A stretch of DNA of 14,107 nucleotides from Lentisphaerota bacterium. GTDB taxonomy: Bacteria > Verrucomicrobiota > Kiritimatiellia > RFP12 > UBA1067. Positions 1 through 7,400 of this stretch are shown in pieces (the stretch's first letter is position 1; every line of letters starts with the position of its first letter). Position numbers and translations under genes: made by a program. The notes beneath the pieces were generated by a model, which made no database searches, had not been told where the DNA came from, and worked only from the letters and a program-made list of their open reading frames with translations. Where the stretch lies: assembly GCA_015061765.1 (NCBI GenBank), contig SUVZ01000051.1:1-14107 (forward strand). The letters run 5' to 3'.

Positions 1-2
1 CA

Positions 3-83
3 GCCTACAACGGGGAATGGGGCGCAGGCGAGGACAAGACATGGAATGTTGTCGGAGGTCTCTCTCTCACAGCAACGTTCTAA
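3..83 (+). CDS. C-terminal end of a probable outer-membrane beta-barrel protein (partial)
   Basis: Frame 3 stays open from the window edge to a TAA at 81-83, giving 26 residues that end in GGLSLTATF. Alternating hydrophobic and polar residues closed by a C-terminal phenylalanine are the usual last strand of outer-membrane barrels and autotransporter translocators, where the terminal Phe is recognised by the BAM complex. The Trp-, Asn- and Gly-containing residues before it (AYNGEWGAG) fit a strand plus hairpin turn. The other two forward frames read Arg/Cys-rich and look non-coding. A strong hairpin follows at 106-154. The rest of the gene lies outside the window, so its specific function cannot be given. 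The stretch is short, so confidence is moderate. Confidence 0.55.
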   Translation, partial: AYNGEWGAGEDKTWNVVGGLSLTATF

Positions 84-84
84 A

Positions 85-93
85 TGCTATAAT
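85..93 (+). promoter_or_regulatory. Extended -10 promoter-like box (TGCTATAAT)
   Basis: TGCTATAAT joins the extended -10 TGn element to a perfect TATAAT hexamer, one base after the stop codon of the upstream gene. No good -35 hexamer lies at the normal distance, which is acceptable for extended -10 promoters. The identical nonamer occurs at 8611-8619 in front of another gene. Transcription would start near 100, so the 106-154 hairpin would sit at the very 5' end of the permease transcript. Confidence 0.5.
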
Positions 94-105
94 TTACGCC
101 CATCA

Positions 106-154
106 AGGAGGATTGTCTGAGGCAAGGCACTTCTTGCCGTCAGACAGTCCTCTT
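106..154 (+). terminator. Strong hairpin, probable terminator of the upstream gene
   Basis: Positions 108-120 pair with 140-152 (13 bp with one G-T pair) and 121-126 pair with 133-138 (6 bp), leaving a bulged G at 139 and a six-base loop at 127-132. The hairpin is followed by TTATTTTG, a short T-rich tract. This fits a Rho-independent terminator for the gene ending at 83. The ribosome binding site of the next gene starts only seven bases after the stem, so the element may also act in that gene's leader if the 85-93 promoter is used. Confidence 0.6.
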
Positions 155-174
155 ATTTTGAGGAGAGATTAAAT

Positions 175-1188
175 ATGGATATGCTCTTGGAATTCTGCAT
201 AACATTCTGGAATGTGTTTGCAATGATGGCGCCCTGGCTCATCATTGGATTCTTCATCGCCGGAATCATGGCCGTGTGCATACCACGTGATTTTGTGATG
301 AAATTCCTTGGAGCTTCCGGCGGGGTCAAGAGCATCATCCGCGCAGTCTCGATCGGGGTGCCGCTGCCGATCTGTTCATGCGGAGTGATCCCGATATCGA
401 CAGCCTTGCGCAATAACGGCGCAAGCAAAGGCTCCACAGCCGGTTTTCTCATCTCAACTCCGCAGACCGGCATCGACTCCGTTCTGGCCACCTACGCGCT
501 CATGGGGCCGCTCTTTGCCGTTGCGCGTCCTGTCGCGGCATTCCTGACAGGGCTTGTGGGCGGATGCGCCGTCCATGCGCTCTCGGACAACGATGCGTCG
601 CCGTGCACTGCAACTCAGCAATCGACCCCACCTCCGCGCAATCTGCGCATGATCCTGTGGCAGGGCTACATCCGTCTTTTGGGCGGAATCGTGAAACCGC
701 TCTCCATCGGACTTGTGATATCGGCGCTTGTGGCGGCATTAGTGCCGGACGATTTCTTTGCATCCACCTTGGCTGGACGCGATTATCTGGCGATGCCAAT
801 AATGGCGCTCATCGGATTTCCGATGTACATCTGCTCGACGGCGGCAATCCCGATAGCGACCGCGCTGATGATGAAGGGTCTGTCCCCAGGGGCGGCGTTT
901 GTGTTCCTGATGACAGGGCCCGCCATCAATGCTGTATCTATAACGACTATTGCGTCCCTCATCGGCAGACGCGCAACATTCGCATATGTTGCTGTGATCT
1001 TTCTTGGCGCAATTCTCTTCGGGACGATCGTGAATCTGCTCCCAGGAAACATCGAAGCGCTTTCCGCCCGATGCACAGCCTGTTCAACCCTTCCGGCGTT
1101 CAATCACCTTGCAGGCATAGTACTCGCAATCCTTATGGTCAACGCCTTCCATGTTCGTAAGAAAAGCAACAATAATCCGAGTAAATAA
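175..1188 (+). CDS. Predicted heavy-metal permease, DUF318/ArsP-like (SO_0444 type)
   Basis: This is an inner-membrane protein of 337 residues with about eight to ten hydrophobic segments. It has the two-fold repeat typical of the DUF318 permease family (PF03773): PICSCGVIPISTALRNNG at 66-82 is echoed by YICSTAAIPIATALMMKG near 218-235. STPQTGIDSV (94-103) and TGPAIN (248-252) are further family-like motifs. The CSCG pair (67-70) fits metal or metalloid binding; relatives are annotated as Cu/Zn efflux or organoarsenical permeases. The central loop (about 135-155) is short and not His-rich, and a Cys pair (CTAC, 300-303) lies near the last segment. AGGAG at 161-165 lies nine bases before ATG 175; ATG 181 is a less likely alternative. 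The metal cannot be deduced. It does not appear functionally linked to the glycan genes downstream. Confidence 0.85.
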   Translation: MDMLLEFCITFWNVFAMMAPWLIIGFFIAGIMAVCIPRDFVMKFLGASGGVKSIIRAVSIGVPLPICSCGVIPISTALRNNGASKGSTAGFLISTPQTGIDSVLATYALMGPLFAVARPVAAFLTGLVGGCAVHALSDNDASPCTATQQSTPPPRNLRMILWQGYIRLLGGIVKPLSIGLVISALVAALVPDDFFASTLAGRDYLAMPIMALIGFPMYICSTAAIPIATALMMKGLSPGAAFVFLMTGPAINAVSITTIASLIGRRATFAYVAVIFLGAILFGTIVNLLPGNIEALSARCTACSTLPAFNHLAGIVLAILMVNAFHVRKKSNNNPSK

Positions 1189-1455
1189 GCGTTGTTAGGT
1201 CTGATATGGCGGAGCGGTTTATCGGTTAGGATCAGCTTGGCGGATTTGCCTGAGCTCGTATTCTGTCACGGCGGCCGGAATTCGCCGACAAATGCGATAA
1301 ATAGGATGAGTTGCGTCCTTTCGGTGGTGATATTCTGTGGGGAATGCCATGTGATAAGTTTTTTAGCTTGATATCTGATAAGAACAGCCAAGTTTGATAC
1401 AAATATCATACATAAAATTTCTTTCAAACCAAACATCGATTTGGCGCGTCTTCCA
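1189..1455. other. Intergenic region with repeated TGATA motifs
   Basis: I see no convincing gene here. TGATA occurs at 1202, 1328, 1352, 1369, 1376 and 1395, and its complement TATCA at 1404-1408. The last two form a small dyad (TGATA, four bases, TATCA). The cluster precedes the sigma factor gene and may hold an operator. No clear terminator for the permease gene was found. Confidence 0.35.
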
Positions 1456-1461
1456 TATAAT
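1456..1461 (+). promoter_or_regulatory. TATAAT box directly before the sigma factor start
   Basis: A perfect TATAAT hexamer ends eight bases before the ATG at 1470. With normal spacing transcription would begin at about 1468-1470, giving a leaderless or nearly leaderless mRNA. No good -35 hexamer is visible 16-18 bases upstream, and the TGn extension is absent, so the box may be fortuitous. Confidence 0.35.
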
Positions 1462-1469
1462 AGAGGGCA

Positions 1470-2828
1470 ATGGGAATCATTCAGGACATACACGACGACC
1501 TTGAAAAGGGTGCGGCGCAGCTGGTTGCGGAATATCGTGATCGGTTGTGCCGGGATGCCTTTGCATTATGCGGCGACAAGGTGGAGGCGGAGGATTTTGC
1601 ATTCCGCACATTTGACAAGGTCCTTCGCAAGATCGACACTTTCAAGGGCGATGGCTCGTTTTACGATTGGATGAAGGCGATTTTGGTGAACGATATCCGT
1701 TCAGCGAAGCGCACGAAAGCTGCGCAGAATACGGTTGTCGCTGAAGTCGACGATGATGAGCCCGCGCCGTCGGATTCCGCAGGCTCGCCTGAGCAGCTTA
1801 TGGCCTCATTTGATTCTGAGGTGGTGCGCTGCGCCATACAGAAGCTGTCGCCCGAACACCGCGAGACGATCGTTCTCCACTATTTTCTCGACCAGCCGAT
1901 CGGCAAGATGGCGAAACTGCTCATGATCCCGGAGGGAACGGTGAAGTTCCGTCTGTTTGCCGCCCGCAAGGCGCTTGCCGGGATGCTTTCGGAACAGATG
2001 AAACGTCCGGTCGTGCGTATGCTTCTGCTGTTTCTCGGTCTCGGCGCTTTCGCCGCTACTGCGTATCTTGGCGGGTCTGTATTTCGGACGGAAAAAAAAA
2101 TAGCGTTGCAGGAAACTTCCGTGCCTGCCAAGAGTCAGGATGTGTTTGACATAAACGAAGGAGAGAACATGATAATGACACGCAAGGTCGCATCGCTCGT
2201 GGGGGCATCTCTGCTGGCGGTGGCGTCTCCGGGAACGGAAATCGAAAGCGAAGAGACGTTTGTGTTCCTTCGTCCGGAGACGAGTTCCTTCTGGAATACG
2301 GCGACGAACAACACGATGTCTCTGCCGATAGACTATCCGAACGGCGCCACCAAGGCGAAGCTTGAGGTGACGGGTGTCGGATATGGCAAGGTATATGAAG
2401 GCATCACATCCGATTCATATGAACTGGAGCTGCCGGTGCCGGATTCCCCGCAGACGGAAAACGTGTACGATCTTACGCTCACGTTTGACGATGGAACCGT
2501 CCGTACGGCAAAGTTGGGCTTGATTCAAGGACTCTCCTCGGATTCGGAAGGCTCCACGCGCTGTCTCGCACCGTCTGAAGGTGCCGTCTGGAATGCGGTC
2601 AAGAAGCGCGCAGTTCTGCCGATTCCATATGGCACCACGTCGTTCACAATGTCCGTGAACGGTGGTGAGGTGACTAATGTCGATACGGGGCTCAATGGTG
2701 CTCAAGGTTGGTATGCGATCAAGTCAGCTACTGGCGACAGCGTCTCTTTTTCGCTTGTGGCGAACGGGATGAACTATGCCGCGACTCTGCTTGGGCAGGG
2801 AGACGGATTCTTTGTGATTGTGAAGTGA
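1470..2828 (+). CDS. ECF-type sigma-70 factor with membrane anchor, read in frame into a secreted beta-protein
   Basis: The frame encodes 452 residues. Residues 20-82 look like sigma region 2 (core-polymerase and -10 binding; EDFAFRTFDKVL is the characteristic helix). Residues 118-170 look like region 4 (LSPEHRETIVLHYF followed by IPEGTVKFRLFAARKAL, the -35-reading helix-turn-helix). A transmembrane segment at 184-205 should tether the factor to the inner membrane, as in sigma factors of planctomycetes and their relatives. After EKK (208-210) the frame crosses an A9 run (2092-2100) and continues into residues 234-452, which look like an independent secreted protein with its own start. Losing one A would place a TAG right after EKK and give a clean 210-residue sigma factor. 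ATG 1470 has only AGAGGG two bases upstream, so initiation may be leaderless. No anti-sigma gene is adjacent. Sigma assignment is firm; the fusion is doubtful. Confidence 0.8.
   Translation: MGIIQDIHDDLEKGAAQLVAEYRDRLCRDAFALCGDKVEAEDFAFRTFDKVLRKIDTFKGDGSFYDWMKAILVNDIRSAKRTKAAQNTVVAEVDDDEPAPSDSAGSPEQLMASFDSEVVRCAIQKLSPEHRETIVLHYFLDQPIGKMAKLLMIPEGTVKFRLFAARKALAGMLSEQMKRPVVRMLLLFLGLGAFAATAYLGGSVFRTEKKIALQETSVPAKSQDVFDINEGENMIMTRKVASLVGASLLAVASPGTEIESEETFVFLRPETSSFWNTATNNTMSLPIDYPNGATKAKLEVTGVGYGKVYEGITSDSYELELPVPDSPQTENVYDLTLTFDDGTVRTAKLGLIQGLSSDSEGSTRCLAPSEGAVWNAVKKRAVLPIPYGTTSFTMSVNGGEVTNVDTGLNGAQGWYAIKSATGDSVSFSLVANGMNYAATLLGQGDGFFVIVK
2092..2100 (+). other. A9 homopolymer run that decides the sigma factor reading frame
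   Basis: Nine consecutive A residues follow the codons for the transmembrane segment. With nine A the frame stays open to 2828. With eight A the frame ends at the TAG at 2101-2103, and with ten A it ends at the TGA at 2147-2149. Both alternative stops lie before the Shine-Dalgarno at 2158-2163. The run could reflect transcriptional slippage, a phase-variable tract or a sequencing error. Confidence 0.7.
2169..2828 (+). CDS. Probable separate secreted beta-rich protein (internal start within the sigma ORF)
   Basis: AAGGAG at 2158-2163 lies five bases before ATG 2169, a better ribosome binding site than that of the sigma factor. The 219-residue product starts with a signal-peptide-like stretch: TRK, then a hydrophobic ASLVGASLLAVA core and an A-S-P cleavage region near residue 20. 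The mature part is Cys-poor, beta-rich and seems to hold two related modules. The first has FWNTATNNTMSLPIDYPNGAT and the second has VWNAVKKRAVLPIPYGTT. The family is not recognised. It lies in the same frame as the sigma factor and would be made alone whenever initiation occurs here. Position next to an FGE-fold secreted protein suggests a cell-surface role. Signal peptide and start are well supported; function is unknown. Confidence 0.6.
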   Translation: MIMTRKVASLVGASLLAVASPGTEIESEETFVFLRPETSSFWNTATNNTMSLPIDYPNGATKAKLEVTGVGYGKVYEGITSDSYELELPVPDSPQTENVYDLTLTFDDGTVRTAKLGLIQGLSSDSEGSTRCLAPSEGAVWNAVKKRAVLPIPYGTTSFTMSVNGGEVTNVDTGLNGAQGWYAIKSATGDSVSFSLVANGMNYAATLLGQGDGFFVIVK

Positions 2829-2917
2829 GTAATGAGAGATGAGGGATGGGAGATGAGTAATGAGGGATGGGAGATGGGTGATGAGAGATGGGTGATGAGT
2901 AATGGGAGATGGGGGAA
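2827..2917 (+). repeat. 7-bp minisatellite, consensus G[AG]G[AGT][AG]AT
   Basis: Beginning at the stop codon of the preceding gene, twelve intact heptamers run head to tail (2827-2910), followed by a degenerate thirteenth (GGGGGAA, 2911-2917). Units are GAGTAAT, GAGAGAT, GAGGGAT, GGGAGAT and GGGTGAT, all fitting one consensus. GAGTAAT recurs at 2827, 2855 and 2897, so higher-order blocks of 28 and 42 bp are visible. The + strand is G-rich with several GGG runs. The array lies in the transcribed gap before the FGE-like gene. Confidence 0.8.
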
Positions 2918-2927
2918 AGATGGTGGG

Positions 2928-2947
2928 GCGCGTTGTCCCCAACGCGC
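2928..2947 (+). other. Perfect 8-bp GC-rich hairpin in the intergenic mRNA
   Basis: GCGCGTTG at 2928-2935 pairs with CAACGCGC at 2940-2947 around a TCCC loop. No U-tract follows, so it is not a standard Rho-independent terminator. It could be an mRNA stability or attenuation element between the small secreted protein and the FGE-like gene, or part of a dispersed intergenic repeat. Confidence 0.5.
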
Positions 2948-3004
2948 TGCAGCGGCTTTAAAACAACAATGAATTTTAAATTCAACTTGAAAGGAAACGG
3001 AACA

Positions 3005-4459
3005 ATGAAAGTGACAACAGTTTTTGCGACGTTCGCGATGGCGGCATCGCTCAACGCGGCGGTGATCGAACAGGTGATAGTGCGCCAGCAGTGGCCGTGG
3101 TCCACTGATGTGAAGGTTGAATACAAGCTTTCCGGCGTCACTTCGCCGGTCGACATTTCGGTAAAGGCGTTCAACGGCAACGTTGAACTCGATGCGACTC
3201 GGCTTGCTTCCGCAATGACCGGTGACCGTTTCGGCATTGCCGAAAACGGAGTCGGCACAATCATCATCGATCCGGTTAAGGCATTCGGCACATCGAAAAT
3301 CGCGCTCGCCAACTTCAAGGTAAAACTTTCGCTGTCTGAGTCGAAGATACCAAATTCGCAGGATGTGCTGTATCGCATTCTGGATCTTGAAGCGAATCCC
3401 GTAACTTACGAGGATGTGCGCCGCGCAGACTTCTATAACGGGAAGTACGGTGATTTCGTTACCGACTTCACCGAAATCGGAAAGATGATCGGCAGTGATG
3501 ATTTCACCACATCGCTTGACGATGTGTTCATCTGGACGGGAGTAACCAACAATCCTGCTTACAAGACGACGAAACTTGTCCTTCGCAAAATCAAGGCCAA
3601 GGATAGGCATTTCTACATGGGGGCAGGTGAATTATTGGTCAATGGTGAGACTGTCATTCCCGCACAGTATACGTGTTCAGCAGCAGAAAAGTTCCGGGTG
3701 AAGGTTTCGTTCACCAACGACTATTGGATTGGGGTGTTTGAAGTTACAGAGAAACAGTATGCACTGCTGACCGGGACAGATGCGTCTTCCATATCTGCTG
3801 ATGTAGCAGTCAAGCCGCGTGCAGGCATAAAATACTCGGAAATGCGCGGTACTCCTTCTGAATGGTCAAGTTGGCCAGCTAATGTTTATGAGGTGACAAG
3901 TGACAGTATTCTGCAGACCATACGCAATCGTATTCCGGGTATGATGGTCGATCTTCCTACAGAAGCGCAATGGGAGTATGCCAGCCGTGCAGGGACAGAT
4001 ACGCAGCTCTATTGTGGTAGGTCGATTGTCGGATCAACCGGTCATAAGAGTGCATTGTCAGCATTAGCATGGAGTTCTGAAACAACGGTGATGGATGACG
4101 AATCAAATGGTATGGCCGTTGGACAGCTTCTTCCGAATGCTTTCGGTTTATACGATACACTTGGCAATGCGGCAGAATTGGTTCGTGATGTATTCAATCC
4201 TGACAACAATGTTAAGGATTCAAGTGGGAAAATAGTAGGTCCTGCTCCGTTGGCGGAGGAAGTGGAAGAGCCGATGGGCTGGACTGATGGTGCCGCCGCT
4301 TCGTTGCAAGGGGAGGCCTGTATGGGGATGTATAGAGGAGGCAGTTGCGCTCGTATTTACTCCTATAATCATTCGGCATCTCGCCGGGTGTGGAAAACTA
4401 TTAATTCTCTTTCAGGTGAAGGTCCTAGCGGTTTCCGTCTTTGGATTAAAGGCGAATAA
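3005..4459 (+). CDS. Secreted FGE/SUMF1-fold protein lacking the catalytic cysteines
   Basis: ATG 3005 is chosen because AAGGAA (2991-2996) lies eight bases upstream and a signal peptide follows at once (MKVTTVFATF, cleavage near 18-19); in-frame ATGs at 2909 and 2969 would bury it. Residues 20-160 form a beta-rich N-terminal module of unknown family. Residues 240-484 match the formylglycine-generating-enzyme domain (PF03781): GVFEVTEKQY (243-252), LPTEAQWEYASRAG (317-330), NAFGLYDTLGN (378-388), RGGS (444-447) and a closing GFRLW (476-480). True FGEs have a Cys pair a few residues after RGGS and use it with copper to make formylglycine. Here that stretch reads CARIYSYNHSAS with one misplaced Cys, and the usual WEW motif is AEL. 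It is therefore probably a binding or structural C-type-lectin-like protein. It ends 18 bp before the next gene, suggesting co-transcription. Confidence 0.82.
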   Translation: MKVTTVFATFAMAASLNAAVIEQVIVRQQWPWSTDVKVEYKLSGVTSPVDISVKAFNGNVELDATRLASAMTGDRFGIAENGVGTIIIDPVKAFGTSKIALANFKVKLSLSESKIPNSQDVLYRILDLEANPVTYEDVRRADFYNGKYGDFVTDFTEIGKMIGSDDFTTSLDDVFIWTGVTNNPAYKTTKLVLRKIKAKDRHFYMGAGELLVNGETVIPAQYTCSAAEKFRVKVSFTNDYWIGVFEVTEKQYALLTGTDASSISADVAVKPRAGIKYSEMRGTPSEWSSWPANVYEVTSDSILQTIRNRIPGMMVDLPTEAQWEYASRAGTDTQLYCGRSIVGSTGHKSALSALAWSSETTVMDDESNGMAVGQLLPNAFGLYDTLGNAAELVRDVFNPDNNVKDSSGKIVGPAPLAEEVEEPMGWTDGAAASLQGEACMGMYRGGSCARIYSYNHSASRRVWKTINSLSGEGPSGFRLWIKGE

Positions 4460-4477
4460 GAAGAGGAGCATTAGGAC

Positions 4478-7400
4478 ATGTCGATGATTTTCGCGGCTGT
4501 TTTCGCAACAGCTGTTGCCGTGTCCGGCAACAGTTCGGTACTTTGGAATGACGGCACGTGGGATAATGCCGGCGCACCGAAGGGTAAACTGTTGTCCGAC
4601 AATCCGGGATGGTGGGGCGAACGGGTATATACGGGCGTTACGTATTCATACGAGAATCAGCCGGACCGACCGGCGGATGTTCAGAAAAGCGATGCGTCCA
4701 AATTCGGCAGAAGATTGATAGACGGCAATCCGGCTCATTTTAAGCCTGTCGGCATCGGCAGAAAGCCGCTTGTGGCGATGTTCGACTTCAAGCGCCCTTG
4801 TGCGTTCAATGAAGTGACGCTGCTTTTGCCCGCAAAGGATGAAGGGCGCGGTATACTGGATGTCAGCGATGACGGAACGAATTGGACGCGCGTTACCGGT
4901 TTTCAGTTTGCTGGTCCGCGTGCGCGCATCATCCCGAAAGCGCAGCCAAAGGGAAGGCATCTTCGCGTTTCGATGAGATCCCGCGGCCGCATCACGAAGC
5001 TTGACGAGGTGCTGGTCTGGGGCGATGGCGAGGTGTCGGCACAATATCCTGAGGACATGAAGCCGCTTCGCGTAAAAGGCGCAAGCGCCTATACGGATCG
5101 GCGCAACGGCGGGATTGAGATATGGCCGATCTCCGAGCCAAAGATAAAACACGATCGGTCAAAGGATCTCGTTGTCTGCGTGCCGGAAGATCCCAGAACG
5201 CGCAGAGAGAAATCCGTTGAATTGGCAATGGCCGGCAACGAAACGGAGACGCGCTACTTTGCGGTGGTGAACGCAGGTCGTACGGCGAAGCAGGTGCATC
5301 TTGCCGTTGACGGGCTCGACGGTGACGTGACCGCTGAACTCCGTATCGGCGGAGTGATGCGTGTTGACGGAGGACGTTTCAGGGCGATTGAGGGAGATAC
5401 GGCGATATACGCTCCATATCCGTTCTTCGCCGCGGACGCCAAACCGCCGGCGAACGTCACCGCGAAGTATTTCGCGAATTCGGAAAAGGTCGTCGGATTC
5501 CCGTCAGCGGTCCCGTTGGCCCCGGGGGAGGGCGTAACGCTCATGGTGCGTTTCACTTCGCACAATGCCAAGCCGGGCAAGAGGCGCGGCGCCGTCACCG
5601 CCGGGAAGGTCAGATTGCCGGTTGCCCTTACCGTGGGGGATTTGATGCTGCCGGATCTGCCGTTGTGGATCCACCTCTATTCGCCGATGACCAAGCAGTT
5701 CCCGTTCGAGAGCCGTACGCGTGTCGAGCGTGATGTCGAAATGTTTGCGGCGCTGGGCTCCAGCACCTGCTACGATATGCCGCATCCCGGCACGAAGCAG
5801 GAACTTCTGCGTAAGCGGACCCCACATACGATTTTCACACCGCGCCGATGGTTGGACTTGAGACTTCTCCATGCGCTCAAGGCGGGGAAGGAATCGTTGG
5901 ACAATCCAGCGAACAGGCAAAAAGTCGCCGAGTGCGTTCTGGCGGCGGCAAAGGAGGCGAAAGAGTGCGGGCTTTCGATGAAGGACTGGTGTCTGTTCCT
6001 TCCTGACGAACCGGGAAGAAAGACCGCCGCCTTGTACGGAGAGATCGCGCGGATCGCCAAGGCAACGCTTCCCGGAGTCCAGATATACATGAATCCGTGC
6101 TTCTGGGAGCGCGATCCGACCGTGTCCGACGATCCGTTCCGTCCGAGTCCGGATGTCATATATGAATATCTCAAGCCGTTCTACAACGAAGTGATCGACA
6201 TATCGTGTCCTGCACGCGGTATGGTCATCGAAGGGTCCAAGCTCGTAAATGAGCTGCTTACGGCAAAACGCAGGGTGAATGCGTTGTACATCCATCCGCC
6301 GGTTCCGGTCGGCCGTACGCTGGCGTGGACCGCGTTCCGCAACGGCTTCAACGGATATGCGTACTATTGCTACTATTCGCCGAGAGGGGATTCGTACGAT
6401 ATCAGCGGCTGGAGAAGTCTGAGCAAGGCCTACGTGCCTGTACTTCCGCTTGCCGAGGATGTCGCCATCACACCGGTGTATGAGATGATGCGCGAAGCCC
6501 ACGAAGATTTCAAGATGCTCCATCTGGTCAGGGCATCCGGGCGCAAGGATCTGCTGGCAAGGCTCATGAAAGTGAGCGCCGGCAGCGGCGCGTCCGCCGG
6601 AATGGTGCCGGCGACGCTTGACTGCCAGGCTTTGCGCGATATGACGATGTGGGCGCTGTGCGGCAAGACGAAGGCGGCGAATGGGTTTTCCGTCGTTGAC
6701 TGCGGAGGCGTGCCGCGGCTTGCCGTGAACGGGATTCCCCGTTCCGGGACGGCGGTGATGCCATCGCCGAATGCGCCTGCGGGGACATCGGTCGATACGC
6801 TCAAGGAATTCGCGCAACAGGGAGTGGATCTGTCGAGCGATGTCTGGATGATGAATGACAGGCGCCATAAGCCGCGTGTGTGGTGGATAGATGAAGGCGT
6901 CTATGATTTCAAGATGTTCGATGCGCTCGTGAATGGCTTGCTGGACGCTTCGGAGGATGGTCTCATATTCCCCCGCATCAAGATTGATCCGCCAGAGGCG
7001 TGGATAAGGAGGCATCCGGAGGAAATGTTCGCCCGCCGGGTGCGTCCCGCATCCAGGGCCTGGCGGGAACTTTACCGAAGGATGCTCCGCGACATGGTCG
7101 CACATGTGGAGTCTTCGCCTTATGCCGACCGGATCGGCGGATATCACATAGGGGCCCTGCATTGCGGGGAATGGCTCCTGGAAAGCGGTGAATACATTAA
7201 AACATTACCCAAGGTAGACTGGGATGTCCGCGATCCTCTGCCGCCGCAGCATGTGATTTCCGAGCGTAAGCGTCTTGTCAAGGAAATGTCGGACAGTGTT
7301 GTGCATGCGATGGTGGAAGCGACGGATTACATGAGAGAATTGACCCGGGGGCAGAAATGGATCGGTGCGTTTCTGGGATATTATTCGCTGTCTCACGAGA

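Noticed and set aside
3005..4459. Sulfatase-activating formylglycine-generating enzyme
   Set aside because: The catalytic cysteine pair after RGGS is missing and no sulfatase gene lies in the window.
5504..7162. Long reverse-strand open frame (about 550 codons) inside the glycosidase gene
   Set aside because: It is rich in Arg and His, has no ribosome binding site or domain, and lies opposite a strongly supported gene; GC-rich third positions create such mirror frames.
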